NCBI GenBank assembly: GCA_000499405.2
Contig: HG738137.1
Coordinates: 13,137,661 to 13,201,660 of the forward strand
DNA from: Onchocerca volvulus
Taxonomy: Eukaryota > Nematoda > Chromadorea > Rhabditida > Onchocercidae
Reading direction: 5' to 3'
Length of the DNA: 64,000 nucleotides
Numbering within the stretch: the stretch's first letter is position 1; each line of letters begins with the position of its first letter. The notes below the pieces were generated by a model. The model ran no database searches, was not told where the DNA came from, and was given only the letters and a program-made list of their open reading frames with translations. Positions 36,401-50,700 of this stretch are shown in pieces. The position numbers were made by a program, and so were the translations under genes.

Positions 36401-39400
36401 ATTGAAAAGTAGCGAACGAATTACTTGTAATGTATAGCTCTGAAACATAAAACTGATAAATTTCCTTCAAAAAGTTATGTATTAAGAAATTATAATTACT
36501 TGAATTATTTATTGAATAAAAAATCTCATTGAATAGAACTTCCATTATAATTTAAATTTAATTATTTCAATTCATCAATTTTCAAATTTTTGATTAAAAC
36601 ATCATTTAATGTAATTAACTCTGTTCATCGACCAACCAATTTTAACAACTAACCTTACCCAGAATCAAAAATAAGTATTGATAAATATTTTAGCAAGCAA
36701 TTATTAATGATTATCTGACAGTGTTCAGAAAGACTATTTTGTCGACATAAACTACGTAAAAGAAGTTTCATAGCGACAATTGCTTCATTTATTGATTTTA
36801 ATTGATCGATTTATTGATTGATTGATATCGAACGATTCAGATAAACTATTCTCGTGTTCATCATTTTTAATAGAAATGAAAATGATGAACAATCATCACA
36901 TTTCGACAATTTATGCAGTAATAACCTTAATCTGTTTAAAAGAGTTGAACGAAATTTCATTGAATTACTCAAAAACACAACAAAAAATCAAAAAAAAAAA
37001 ATTGATTTCGAATATGCTTATGAATATTACAAAGTAAAAAATTGGAAATTTCATTTATTCACTAACTTTTTTCTGAATTTTTTTCAGTGTCCAGTTTCTG
37101 TAAAAATATTTCATCGCTCTCTTAATTAATTTAAATATTTCACTGCAAATAAGAATAGAAAAAAAAGGTTGGCATTAAGGCTATAATGTTTCATACTTTT
37201 TATTCAAATTACAATTTTTATTTCAAATTTTAAGTTCAAATTTAAATTTTGTTATTCAATAGATTACATATATTTCAATAAATTTTAAATTTCACTATTT
37301 TCCAATAAAGTTTTTGCTAACAAAGTTTTTAATTTTTTTTTTCTAATAAAGTACAATTCAATTAATTTTTTCCTTAATTTTTTTCTTCGCTTGACGTATT
37401 TCAAATTTAATTGGCTCTAATTATATTTATATTTTAGTACGATCATGAATAACCTTGTTATTCTTTCAAATATTTCAAGTTTTCAACTGACTCAATATGA
37501 AATTAAGTCAGAAAAATTCCAATCGTATGACATTTTTTCCAAATTTTTCATCATTTATGCAATATTCTTTTTTTTTTTTATCTGGTAGTACGTAGAAAAA
37601 ATTTCACTTAATATGACTATCAAAAACAAGTTTCCTGAACAATCACTTTTTGCTAAAAGTTTTTGAAGGATTTCGACCATTAAACTCACTGACAGTGATT
37701 TTTTTAATTTACAAAAAAAATATAGGAAATTCTTGACAAAAAATGGTTTTATAGGACCTGATAATATAAAAACTTGACTAAATTCCTAAAATACCAGATA
37801 AATTGATACTAAGAAAGTTCACAATTTTTGTGAAATATCTGTTTTGATAGAAAAATTGAGAAAAATGAAACATATTTTTAATTATAAATTAATAAATAAC
37901 ATATATCGCTCTTTTTTTTGATATGATAAAGAGTTTCAAGGTAAGAGATTTTCTAATTTTCCATGATATGTGCTGTGCACTTTGTTGATATCATTTGCTT
38001 TTCAAATTATAGCAGCATTACTCCATGATATTATAAAATTAAAATTTTATGAAATTATAATCTAGCCTAAAAAAATATCCAAGCAATCATTTCAGCGATT
38101 GTATTGACAAACGAATTATCTATCATACATTGCATATATTTTATCAAATTGAAGACATTTAGGTTAAATCTGAATCACTTTTTCTCCTAAAATGTTCTAT
38201 TTCTTATGAAATTCTGGATAAATTCGGAATTGTTTCTTTGAAAACTTTTTATTTCCGATTTTTTTGCTACCAATTCCTATATTTCGAAATTTAACGAAAA
38301 TTTGAATCACTTTTCCTTTCGAAATATTCCACTTTCTTACAGAATTCAAATAAATTCTGAATTGTTTCTTTAAAAATTTTTTATTTCCTAGTTTTATACT
38401 GTCAGCTCATGTGTAAAAAAATTTAAATGAATTCGAAAACATTTTTTCTTTTCAGAATATTCTATTTCTAATTTTTACGCTCCAATTTCTGTGCCACAAA
38501 ATGTGTATAGCGAATTTTCTATTTTTTTTTTTTTTTTCTTTCAAATATTGCACATAACGAATGAAATATATTTTGCAAAGTGAAAAATGAGAAAAGTAAT
38601 AGAAAGAAAAAAGGAAAAAAATTATTATTATTAACGTAATCTCTGATTACTATATATGATTTTTTTAACGCTTCATTGAAAATATTTATGTTAACCTATT
38701 TTTTGAAATTTTAAATTACATTTAAAAAACGAAAGAATTCATATCTCTAAAATTGACCTGATCCAAAACACAAAATGAAATAAGTGTAGAGAGTAAAAAA
38801 GTGAAAAGTGCTTTTGTACGTGTAATTCACGCTGGTATCCAATACGGCTTTACGTTAATTTGCGCTAATGTCTGATACATTTTTACACATAATTTACGCT
38901 AATGTCTAATACATCTTTACGTGGAAAAATTGAATGACGTTGATAGTATATGTTTTAAAAGTAAAAAATGCGCTGAACAATCTTCGCCAAATCTAATTTA
39001 CTTAACAATCTTGATTTACCGATTTGCTTAACCTTTGACATTTATTACGAATAATTTCGTGCTTGTTTAAAATTTTTTGAAAATTTACTATTTATGCATT
39101 TATGTTAATTAAAATTTAAAATAGTAACTGTATGAAATCAATAATTAAAGAAGAATCTAATTCTATTAAACTCAGTTAATTGTCATACTTTTGCGATATT
39201 GAGACTATATTTCCAATGAAATTTCATGGAATTTTTTAACAAAAACTGAGTTTAAAAGTTAGAAATACGAATTATTAAAAAAAAAAAACTTTCTTTTGTA
39301 TAAAATATTCTTCCAAGCTACAATAGTGCGCTAAAATAATTAAAATTTGGGACTTCAAAAAAATTTTTTTATGTCTCAAATTTTTTGGAAATTCTAAAAA

Positions 39401-41169
39401 ATTTATTTTGGAAAATTTTTAAAAATATAGCCAAAAAATAAATTCAGTAAAAGATGGAAGAACTAAAATACTGGTTCAGATATTTCATAAATTCTGCGAA
39501 AAATAAAAAAATAAAAAAAACAGGAATCAGCTAATTTTTGAAACAAATTTTCTAGTTGTGTTCAACGAAGAATGGAACAGTAACAGTAACATTTCTTTTT
39601 TTTTTTTTAAATTCTCAAAAATTTTCATTTTTACGAAAGATATGCGAAAATAACGAATTTTGCTCAAAAATTCCATCATCATACTTTTTTGTCTTGTTCC
39701 ATCGGAAAAAATTCATTTTTGCTAGCGCAGATAAAATATTACTTTCTGGTTTGTTTGATAATATCCGGTTTACTTCCGGTTTATTGGTATATAGCATGCT
39801 TGATATCAATCATTCATTTCTGATTAGTAAGAAAAAAGAAAGAGAAGCGGAAGTTTTGCGATGTTATTTGCACAGTTACGCTAATAAATAATGATAAATA
39901 ATATGTCAATTTCATTTCATTAATGAAAATTTCCAAATAGTTTCCACACCCAAATGATACATGATAAAATTTTTCTCAAGGTCAATGTTAGGTAAAATCT
40001 TTTTTTTTTCTTTTTTGTAAAATAACCTTTGTTCATTTAAGTCATGTTTTATTATTTAAAAAAATTACTGGCCAAATGTTTAGAAGAAAATGATAGAATA
40101 AGAGACAATTTTAGAACAATACCGTATATGAATTGTAAAATGGACGAAATGAAGCTCAGTGATAAGATTATCATAATATTAAACTGATCTTCGTCTATAA
40201 TTAGACTGTACATAAATTTATGATGAAGAGCAATTCTAAGTCAAAGATTATTAACATAATATTATAACTTGAATAATCAATTTTATAAAATCACTCTAAT
40301 GTGATAAAGATATCAATCATATTATTATGATAAACATTCTATGATTTTGATACGGACATTGTTTATATGATTCTGATGAAGATATTTATAATATGCATAT
40401 GTTAAAAGGATGTTCATCATGTAAATTATAACATTGATATCTATTAAATGCTAGTGATAAAAATTTCTATTATATGATTATGATAGAAATTCATATAAAA
40501 AAGTATTAATATATATGCCTACCATTATCACTGTATTTTGAAATTAATTTTAAATTAATATAAATTGCTTTACTTTGAGATTTTCGATTGATCGTCTAAG
40601 TCGCATATCTTTTGGTCCAACTAAATTTACTGCAAAAACAGCATGCACTTCACGTTTCCAGTTTTCTGAAAAAAAGGATTTTAATACCAATGACAATTGT
40701 AAATTATCAATCGATAAATAAATCTTTCCAATGATCATAAAGTAATAAGCAGAAAAAAAGAAAATAAAGCAGCTTTATGAAATGATTTTTGAAAAAAAGT
40801 TTTTCCTTTTTTTTTTTATCAATTGATGGATTTTAAATGCAAGACAATAATGTAAAGTAATGTAATAATATTTCTTATCAGTGTTTTTCCTAGCTGCAAC
40901 CTTATCAATAATACGATTCGTAGTTATTTTTCTTAGGCAAGAATTCATGAAAATATAACGTATTTTAGATTAATGAATGAATGGAAAAAAAATATTATCA
41001 GCTAACCTTTATTTTGTGATAAGTTATATTTGTGAATAAATTTTTGATTCTTTGGTGGTAAATCAAATGCTAACATAATACCGGTAACGATAATCAATGC
41101 AAGTAGTATACTGATAACAACTGATATGGTAACAATATGTTTGATAGGTTTTTTCTTTTTAAACTTCAT
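30457..41169 (-). CDS. Type II membrane protein with vWA-like ectodomain and long Ser/Thr-rich tail
   Basis: Exons in coding order: 41169-41007, 40665-40574, 36439-36246, 35123-35040, 34711-34524, 34123-33999, 33868-33790, 33479-33419, 33277-30457; phases agree throughout, giving about 1268 residues. The start is the ATG just after a TTACAG acceptor. Residues 1-10 are basic (MKFKKKKPIK) and 11-34 are one membrane segment, so the N-terminus is cytosolic. Residues about 55-240 read like a Rossmann-type von Willebrand A fold: HAVFAVNLVG (first strand), QVIRSLLFNYYGSDAQFVIQ, DFCDAACTM, SLYILFVADRAS, ETVLIDGADAAQYFMYDSII. The metal-binding DxSxS is replaced by NLVGP, so MIDAS looks absent. The last exon alone codes for 939 residues of acidic Ser/Thr/Asp/Asn-rich sequence with many N-glycosylation sites. 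The fold call is inference; the third exon's donor (36246) is weak, with 36236 possible. Confidence 0.7.
38166..38510. repeat. Degenerate tandem repeat, period about 133 bp
   Basis: Two full copies start near 38166 and 38299 with AATCTGAATCACTTTTTC / AATTTGAATCACTTTTCC and share GGAATTGTTTCTTTGAAAA-type blocks. A third, shortened copy starts near 38430. They lie in the 4.1-kb intron of the vWA-like gene. Confidence 0.65.
38824..38924. repeat. Three tandem 34-bp units
   Basis: Units of 33, 34 and 34 bp follow the form AATTTACGCTAATGTCTAAT plus ACATCTTTACG. The last two are closest to each other. They stand out by their CG content in an AT-rich intron. Confidence 0.75.
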
Positions 41170-43503
41170 CACACTGTAATTCGTTCCAGTGGTTGATAAC
41201 AGTACGAAAAATGGCATTACCATCGCGAAATATAATTTCACAATATTTTTTTTTTTTAACACTTCAAATGCATCTGAAATATTTTAATTTGTTACTCAAG
41301 TACATATAATTTGAATTAGATGAATGAATACATCAAGAAACACTTTTTTTCAAATTTAAATTATGGTTAAATTTAAATGAAATAATTATAACAATTCCAC
41401 ATAAAAATTTTAACTAATTAATGGAAGTTCTCCTCCTTTTTTTTTTTTTTTTTTGAGAAAGATCTATTAATGAAGGATAGAATAATGGTTGGAAATAATA
41501 AAACAATGGAAATTGGCATTTTAATAAAGTTCATGAAAATTCAAATTAAAAAAAAGTCAAGAAAATGCTTTTTTCATGAAGTTTACGACAAAGCTTTCAT
41601 CTGCTAAACAATCATTTTTTTTTTTTGCCTTAGAAGGAAATTATTTCCAAAATTTCTTAATTGGTAGAAATATAAGTTGATTTGATGATGATAACTTTCA
41701 AGAACTTAAATACCTCTTTATTTAATTGGATTTCAGAACTGAAAACCTAACTATGTTGAATCTCCTAATTAATTAGTGAATTATTAAATAAAACTTCTGT
41801 TAAGAAAAAATGTATGGAAATTCTTGTAAATTGATCGGAAATATTATCTTCAAGCATTAGTCAAAATGGAAATATTTTAATTATAAATTTTCTTCATTTA
41901 TTAATTGAGATTCAAAATGCTTAGGATACCAAAATATTGAAAAAATATTTTCATCTTGTTTATGAAAATATTTTCAACTAATTTAGTAAAAAAGTTCAGC
42001 GCCAATTTTTATCGTAATTATTTATGGTATACTGATTCGAAACATTATTTTAAAAAAAAAGAAAAAAAAGGAAGATTTAATTGTTATATTTTAATTTTAT
42101 AGCAGAAATAATAACTTTTTTTTCAAGTTTTTACAATAATTTAAAATTATCGCAATCATCTCTCTGTCAATGAACCACCAAGAAGGAATAATAATTTGTC
42201 TGTGCTAACTGTTCACCTTGAAATATTTTTTTTCATTAATTTCTGAAATATTTCCTGGCATGCATCGATCTTAAGTAGTTGAGGCAACCGCAATTAAATC
42301 GTAAACTTTCATTGAAAACAATTTTCTTTTTTGCTATTTTTTGCTTTTTTTTTTTTGGAAAACAATGCGATAAAAAAAAAAGTGTATAAGTGGAAAATTA
42401 ATTTGTAATTTGACTACTAAACATTCTACTAAAGTCAGAAAAGATTGAAAATGATAAAAATGATTAAAATAAATACATGTACATGTTAATATGGTATCAT
42501 TTTACAGACAAACAAAATTATAATACATTCAAGATAAATGACCTGAAATAAATTCTTGAACATATGTTATTTATGACTATCTTAAAATGCGGTCATAAAA
42601 ACTAACAGTAAAAGATTTAAAATAGATTGAAATTTATCCTAAAATAGAACAATAAAAACTTATTATCGTATTTATGTATTCAAAAGAATTAAAAAATCAT
42701 GCTAATTTTTCAATTGTTTGCCCAATTGAATCAATTTAAATGCATAATGATAGTGAAAGAATATAATACATCAAAAAAAAAAACATATTTGTTGACAAAT
42801 AGTTTATATATCACTTCCATATGATAAAATATTATCAATAGCATTTTTTTTTTTGCTTTTCAAAAAAGTTTAATTATAGTAAACCTTCATTTGCCATACT
42901 ATTTTTCGAAACAAAAATTTAGCTAATTATTTATTATTATAATTTTATGAGCAAATTATTGATATCTATTTGGTGAAAAATCTTAAAAATGAGTACTAAT
43001 AAGCTTTTTGGAATAAAATTATTTAGAAAAATTTAAACAACAGTTATTAAAAGGATCAAATTAAATATAATTTATAGAAACCCGAAAAAACGAACAAATT
43101 TTAATGGAGTTTTTATTGAATTACATTAATAGCGAGATAAATTAATGATAATGTCAGTTTTTTGATGAAAATCAAAAAGAGACAAATGATAAAAGATTAA
43201 TGAAAATGAAAAAGAAGAGAAAGTTTTAATTTGGATAAAGCAAAAACAATAGAAATAATATGACATAAATATAAACCGAGAAAAACGAATGTTTTTTTTT
43301 TCATTTTTTGAAAAATGAAGGCAATATATAAAAAATAATAAATAAAAAATATAAATAAATAAATGATGAAAAGTAATAACAATAATAATTACATCATTAA
43401 TAAATCAGGAAAAAAGCTTGAGCTAGAAGTTTAATGAATATATATATATATATGTATAAACTTGAATAAATAATTAATAAATAAATAAAGCAAACAACAA
43501 CTC

Positions 43504-43533
43504 TTATACATTATATATATATATAATGTATAA
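43504..43533. repeat. Perfect 30-bp AT palindrome
   Basis: TTATACATTATATAT followed by its exact reverse complement with no spacer. It resembles the palindrome at 15663-15696 in its TATATA centre but has different arms. Confidence 0.7.
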
Positions 43534-45279
43534 AAGAAGATATTAATAGTAAAATGATAGTATTTGAATTATTTTGATAATAATATCGTTGTTTATGCAA
43601 AAAAAGAAAAAATAAAAAGCAAGCAAGCATTCAGCTATAATGAACAAAGATAGCAAAATTAGCTGAATAATGCATAATTTAAACTGAAAAATTTCATCCT
43701 TTATTCAAATTTCAATGCATTAATTAACTGTTAAGCAAACTGAAAAAACTTAATTAAATATAACAAATATTCGTAAAATATCTAGAAACAGACGGAATGA
43801 AGTAATGTTAAATGTAACAAGCAAAGATACTTCAAATGATGATAGAATTAATCAAAATATGAATAGATAGAAATATTTTCGTTATAAGTGATGAAATAGT
43901 ATTATTTTTAATATTGTCAATGTAAGTAATAACAAATATAGCAAGTCGAAGAAGGTAAATTCCGAAAGTCTCCTTTATTTTCATAAATTTATAAAATCAT
44001 ATTAATTATTTGAAAATGAAGATTGTGGATTTAAATGAGAGAAAAAATAAAAAGAGAAATGAAAACTTTAAAACTACTGTTTTATTACATTTGCTCTGCA
44101 ATAAAATTTTGAACTAATTGTTCATTACAATCATTCAGTCTAACTGATTTACATTCCTATTTTTCGTCACCAATTTCCATATTTTTTACAATAAAATTGA
44201 AAAAGAGAAATACCAGATATCAGCTGCGATATAATTTCAAATGGAACATTAGAAGAACAAAAATACAATGGATGTCACATAGTTTTTCCAAAAAATTCTG
44301 CCAATAATTTAATTAGTGGAAAATTTCTAACCGATTGATTTCATGACTGACATTAGTAAGACTGCTTTTTAATATTTCATTTATAAGATATGTCTGCTTA
44401 ATCCTAAATGATCCTATGATCATTCGATGAATATACTGAATTGAAATCTTTGTAAACACGGTAACTTTCATTTACAACTCTTAAAATGAACTTTTTTTTT
44501 TTAAGTCAGTTAGATTAAAAAACTTAACTTTTCATTGTTTCAATATATTTTGATTATCAAATAATAGTATATTCGTTATAGATAAGATTTGATATGATAA
44601 CAGCATATTTGACGTTGATTATAGATATTTCGCCACAGACATGACTCGTAGATGAATATAGATATTTTATATATTACTGAATTTGTAATTTGAAGTCGAT
44701 CAAAACTTTCTTACAAGAAATAGCTACGATAAGAAATGGAAATAATAATAATAATAAATTAGTAGAATTAGTAAAATAGTAAAAGTATCAACACCTTATC
44801 AAGAAAAATCGATGATTTAATTGTTGGTTGTTTTACGTTAATCTAAGATAAAAAATTATACTTAAATTTATTCAGTAGCGTAATATCAAAAATGACTCTA
44901 ACATTGATTCATAAGCACTTATTAATGATTATTAAGAGTAAACCGGATGATCAAACTTGATTTGATTTAATAGATTATATCATTATTATTCAAACATCTA
45001 TATCAAGCATCGTCATAAATCATTCATTAATAGTGGTAATGCGATGATCGAGCTCTTAAATAATGATAATTGCGCTAATTAAACAATTGAAATCTTCTCA
45101 TTCACAATGAAATGATTTTCTTTTTGAGTATTAATCATTCTCATCTGATTTGTTACTCATCTTAAAGAGTTATTTGACTCAAAAAAAAAGAGCTGCACAA
45201 AAACGGCTTATCTTAAAAAAATAAGGTGAAATGATGTTTATTATGAGAATGAAGCAAATTAATAATTTCGAAAAAAATT

Positions 45280-45532
45280 GAAATACAGTAGTAGACAGTA
45301 GCTGCGAGAGAAATTGTGAATACAATAATGGACAGTAAGGGCTGCTAAGGGAATTGGGAATACAGTAGTAGACAGTAATTGCTGCAAGAGGTATGAGAAT
45401 ACAATATTGCATAGCAATAGCTACGGGAGAAATTGAAATACGGTAATAAACAGTATTTTTTTTAGCTGCATGAGAATTAGAAATACAACGGTAGACAGTG
45501 ATAGCTATGAGAAGTTGAAAATACAGTAGTAA
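45280..45532. repeat. Degenerate minisatellite, period about 39 bp
   Basis: About six and a half units share GAATACAGTAGTAGACAGTA, then GCTGC and a GAGAAATT-type end. Units differ at several sites and by small indels. A 164-codon open frame crosses it on the - strand (45179-45673), but that frame is simply the repeat read as protein. Confidence 0.75.
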
Positions 45533-45749
45533 TTCAATATTTTGAAAAATTGGAAATATGTTCGCTGTTTTTTTTTTTGGAATACCTTCTTTATCCAAAG
45601 CAGTTGAAAAATTGCTTGCAATATTTTTGCAAAAATTCAAACATTGGATATTTTTTTTAAATATTTCATTCAAATGAAAATTGCTACTTCACATTAAACC
45701 TGTTTTTTTTTTCAATATTTTTAAGAACAAAAAGCGTATTTTTTAAGAA

Positions 45750-45783
<34 letters not shown>

Positions 45784-47714
45784 CTTTCAAAAAAATCCAT
45801 TACGATGAATTGCACTTCTGATTCACCTTTTTTTTCTTTTTTTTTTTTCAAACAACTCACAGTCATCCAGATATAATTTTCTGATTTTCGATAATATTTC
45901 TCATGAAAATGTTCAAATTTTATGAACAAATTTTTCGAGCAGGTGAGAAACTTCAAGAGAAATTTTGTAGATTTATTTTTTCATGATCGATTCATTTGCA
46001 TAATTTCTCTGTGAGTGGATATTTACGAAAAATTAACCAAAAATGCTGACTGTATCATAAATTCTATAAAAAATAAAGTTTTGCGATACAGTAATCTGAA
46101 ATTACTGTACCACATTCTTTACAGGAAGATAACGAAAAAAATCAAAAACTACTTTAATATGATTTAATAATAATACAATTACGAAAATATAAATAACAAT
46201 AAAAAATAAATATAATGAAATATATAAACGAAGAAAATTTAAATGTTGAAAAAAATAAATGGTAACAATTAGCGCAACTTTTTAAAAGAAATAATCAAAA
46301 ATTGTTGATTATTATTTAAGCTAAAATAAATAAAGCAACAATATTAACATGAGTTATTTATTAAGAAAAGATTATGATTAATTAGTAGATGAGAATTATT
46401 AGATTAAGCAAAATACATGCAAATATACGAAAATTCTGTTAAATATTTGTTGAATGAATGAATCATATAGATAACTGATAAAATATTAATAATGGCAAAA
46501 AACAAATAAACAAACAAAAGAAACAAGCAAACAAACAGAAGATAATGTAAATAATGCATTAGTTATTAATTATAAATTAAATTTGTGCTAAATATTTGTT
46601 GGGTGATTAATATTAAATAATTGGTGTGTCAACATGATAATAATAAACAATCAAGCAAATAAACAAGCAAACAAACAAACAACTGATAATTCAGTTGATG
46701 TTTATTAGTTGATAATTATTGTTGATGATAATTATTTGCTTGCTATTAAAAACAGATTAAAATGGTTTTCATTTCATCAAATAGATTTACCGGTTTTCAT
46801 TCTTGCTCTTTTCTCTCTCTCTCATTCATGAAATTTTCCTAAAGTTGTTTTTAATTTCAAAATTTTTTTCGGCATGCATAAAAGAATTAATTGTGCTAAT
46901 GCTCTCTTCCACTATTATTGCCGATAAAAAGATCAGTGTTGTCAACAAAGAAAAAAAAGAAGGAAGGAAGAAAGAAAAAGCAGAAATCTAAAATTATAAT
47001 TGGTTTTTGTCGAGGGATATTATAATTCCAAAAAAAAAAAGATAGGAATTTAAAAAGATTTCAAAAGAATGAAAAATAGTAAATGTAAAAACATTTAAAC
47101 AAGTTATATGATTGAATTGATATTCTTATTTTCGTTATTAATAACAAATCTTATGAAAATTAAAAATGGAAATCAAAAAAAGAAAGAAAATATTATTTGT
47201 TTCAACAATTTTTTCCATTCGAATTTTAATTCTTTTTTTTTTTTTCTGAAATTTGTTAATTTTGCATAATTGCTATTTACAATATTTGGTTCTGAAATAA
47301 CATCTTATTGGAATAGACTATAAGTTGATTTTAAAAAAAAGTAGTTCAAAGGTTGAAACAATCCGGTTATCCAGTTGTTCGCCGTGAAAGATCAGATCAA
47401 TGTGCTATTCACTATAAAAGATTGGTAAGATCCGGTTTTCCGATTGTTCATCATGGAAATTCAGAACGATACGGTTAGTTATCGTAATATGTTTCCGTAA
47501 TAGTATCGGAAATGTTACTATATATCCATGTTGAAACGAAGTTAAATTGAAATTGCAGATTTTAATCAAATAATGAATAGCATCGAATTTGAAAAAAACG
47601 AAAAGAAAAACGTAAAAGAATTTTTTTTCCGGTATTCTGAATTTTTTCTTTCGCAGCATTCCACAAAGATTTCAATTTGATAATTCTTATTTCATTTCTA
47701 AGTTTCACATCATA

Positions 47715-50700
47715 ATGGCTGCACCTTTTGTAAGAAAAATTCTTATATTTATAACTTTAATTCTCTCTTTTATATTTGATGCAAGTGTTATTAAGCAGAA
47801 TAGAACAAGCGATGAAACATTAAAAGTGATATGTAATATAGTAAAATATATCTCAAAAAGAATAGATAATTAATTCTTTTCAAATGATTATTCATTGTTA
47901 GAACAAATAATAAATTTCAAAATTTCTAATCTTAAATTATTTGCTAACAATATGAATTGAAAAACGGTAAAATTTTTAAAATAAAATTCTGAAACAAATC
48001 CCCAAAACAAGAGAGATAGCAGTATACCAAATATATGAATAAAATTAAATAAAATATTAAGCATATTTTCGAATTAAAATGTATGAATCAAACTAATTTT
48101 GGAATCAAATATTTAAATTAATAAAAGTTTCATTTTTTCCTAACATTTCAAATGCTTCAAATTTGAAGCATATCAACACATAATGATGCTAATAGAGTTA
48201 TTTAGAACAGAAGATGAATTATTTGAAATAAAATAAGCAGTTAGATTCAATTAATTCGAAAATTGAATTATATTTATTCAAGATGTTGTTCAAATTCTTG
48301 AAAAAAAAAAAAAAAACGTTAGATCTATTCGACTTTTGGAAATTATTCGAATTTCAGAAATTCGATTTAGAAATATTAAGATTAGTATAATTATTTCGGA
48401 TTAGTTAACAGAAGAGATTCGCCAAAAAAAAAATAAGTAAAAGCAGACAATTTCAGGTGTCGAATTATTCGATTTTGTTAATTTCAATAATTTCATAGTG
48501 CATGATATTTGTCAACCGGTTACTGATATGTTCAATATATTGAGGTATAAATGTCAATTTATTTGATACTTTTTTGTCAGTTTAAATGCGATAAAATATT
48601 CTTTCAGTTATGTTTCAATAGTTTAAATCAAGTTTCCGTTGTTCTGAATCATAAATATTTGAATAAAATATGTATTTTATTGGATGAAATGAAATTTAAA
48701 TCAAGTTTTTCTTCCGTTTTCATATGCGTAGCAATTAATATCTATAAATTGAATTGAAAATTGATTTTGTTATTTGCGTGAAAAAGATTACAAATACAAT
48801 TAGATTTTAATTAAATGGCAAAAGAAGAATTAAATAAATAAAAAAACAAAAATGAAGATGGAATAAAAAAAAAGTGGTAGTATTTGTCGCAACAATTCTT
48901 CGATTTTAATTTAGTTTAAAACTGAGCACGAAAATACTGAAATTTCGAAAGAAAAAAATGTTACAAAAATGATTAGGTTTTTACTTAAAAGACAAAAAAG
49001 GAAGCAAATAGATAAATAAGCAAAAATGAAGATGGAACAAAAAAGAAAGAACGACGATATTGCTGCAGTAATTCTTCGCTTTTTATTCGAATTTTTATAA
49101 AAATTTCAAAATTAAAATTCTGAAAATTTGATTTTGGTAGGTAAATCTGCAAAACGGTGCATTTCACTGTAATAAAAATATATAAATCAATGGCAATTAA
49201 AACTTTGTGTAGATAAATGAATCAATAAAAATAATTCTAATAAAAAAAAACTTGAAAATTTCTTAAAATCTGTCATTATTCATCATTTTTCTGCAGAAAA
49301 TCATATTATCTAATTTCGATTTGCAATGAAAAGAAAAATAATTCAAATATTCATTGCATGCGAGAAAAAAAAGTTATAAAATATATATATGATTTTTACT
49401 TTCCGCACCAATTAATTATATTTCATATCGCCGTTGTTCATCTATAATTTCTTATAATTTACAATTTTACAATTTTTAGCTTGTTTATTTGAATAGAAAC
49501 TTAAATGCTGAATATAAATTATTTAGTTTTTCAGAATGATGAGAACTCATTTCTTTATGTAAGTTTTGCAAAAACATTTTTCAATTTGTCCTTTAAAGTC
49601 TCTCTTTTCCTTTTTTTCTATTTTTTATCCTTTTTTCTTTTTTTTTTTTTTTTTTTTTTCTATTAATGACCAACAAGTGGCGTTGTTTGCAAATTTTCTA
49701 AACTGAAAATTGTAGAGTCTGATATGCAATAACAAATGAAGTATCATTAATCGTAATTTTTCGTAAATTTTGCTAAATAACATGAAAATTTCAGTTTTTT
49801 TTCTTCTTCAAAGAAAATAAAAATTTCGATTTTTTTTTTGAAATTGAAGTTGAAATTTTCAAAGTTATTTAGTATTTTATGAGCATTTTTGAGAAGTTAT
49901 AAATAAAAGTTAATAATTCTGTTAAAAATATTTCATGTTGGATAAGAAATATAACTCTTGAAATTTTATATTATTTAATGAAATGATATATCAAGAAAAA
50001 AAAAAAAACAAAAACGACAAAAACAAAAATTAGCGTTAATTTTTTTCGCGAATCATTGACATCAATACTTCAACAGTATAGATTCATTCCTTCGGATTTC
50101 CCATGCACATGAATAATTAAACAAAATTTATAAGATATTTTTGATCTTTGATTATTTGAAGAAAAGGAAAAGCGTTAAAATCAGGAAATAAACAAGTGAA
50201 GAAGTATTAGCCTATAATGAAATACATGAACTGATAATAAGAATAAATGACGGGAAGATTTATTGGCTAAGATAAAAATTTAAAATTAAATGACAATTAT
50301 GATGGCAAAATAAAACTTGAGTTCTTTTTTTCGGATCAAAATATTGAAGTACTATGTGAATCATACATTTTAAAATTTCATTTAAATTTCACATTATTTA
50401 AATATACAATTTAAATGTTTTATTTGAATTTCGCATCATTTTATTCGCATATTTTCAAAAGAAAAAAGATCTTTTTTATCGATGTTAACGTAATATTTCA
50501 TAATTTTTTTGAAAAAAAATTTTTTCTAATGCATGCTATTTAAATATTTTAGTTTAAATTATTTGTTTCATTTTTAAATTAAGATTTTCTATCATATTTT
50601 AAAACTATCTAACTATAGCTGTCAAACAGCAAATGAAAAAAAAGATTGCAAATTTCTGTATTTAAATTTATGAGAACTCTTTAAAATGAAAAACTGAAAA

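Larger units (their letters stand above)
41170..47714. other. Non-coding low-complexity interval
   Basis: No exon with matching splice sites was found. The stretch holds long homopolymers (A30 near 45752-45781), a perfect 30-bp palindrome at 43504-43533, a 39-bp tandem array at 45280-45532 and two CAAA-rich patches (about 46500-46540 and 46650-46682) that sit in a diverged duplication. Confidence 0.5.

Noticed and set aside
45179..45673. 164-codon open frame on the - strand
   Set aside because: It is mostly the 39-bp minisatellite read as protein; no splice sites, signal or codon bias suggest a gene.
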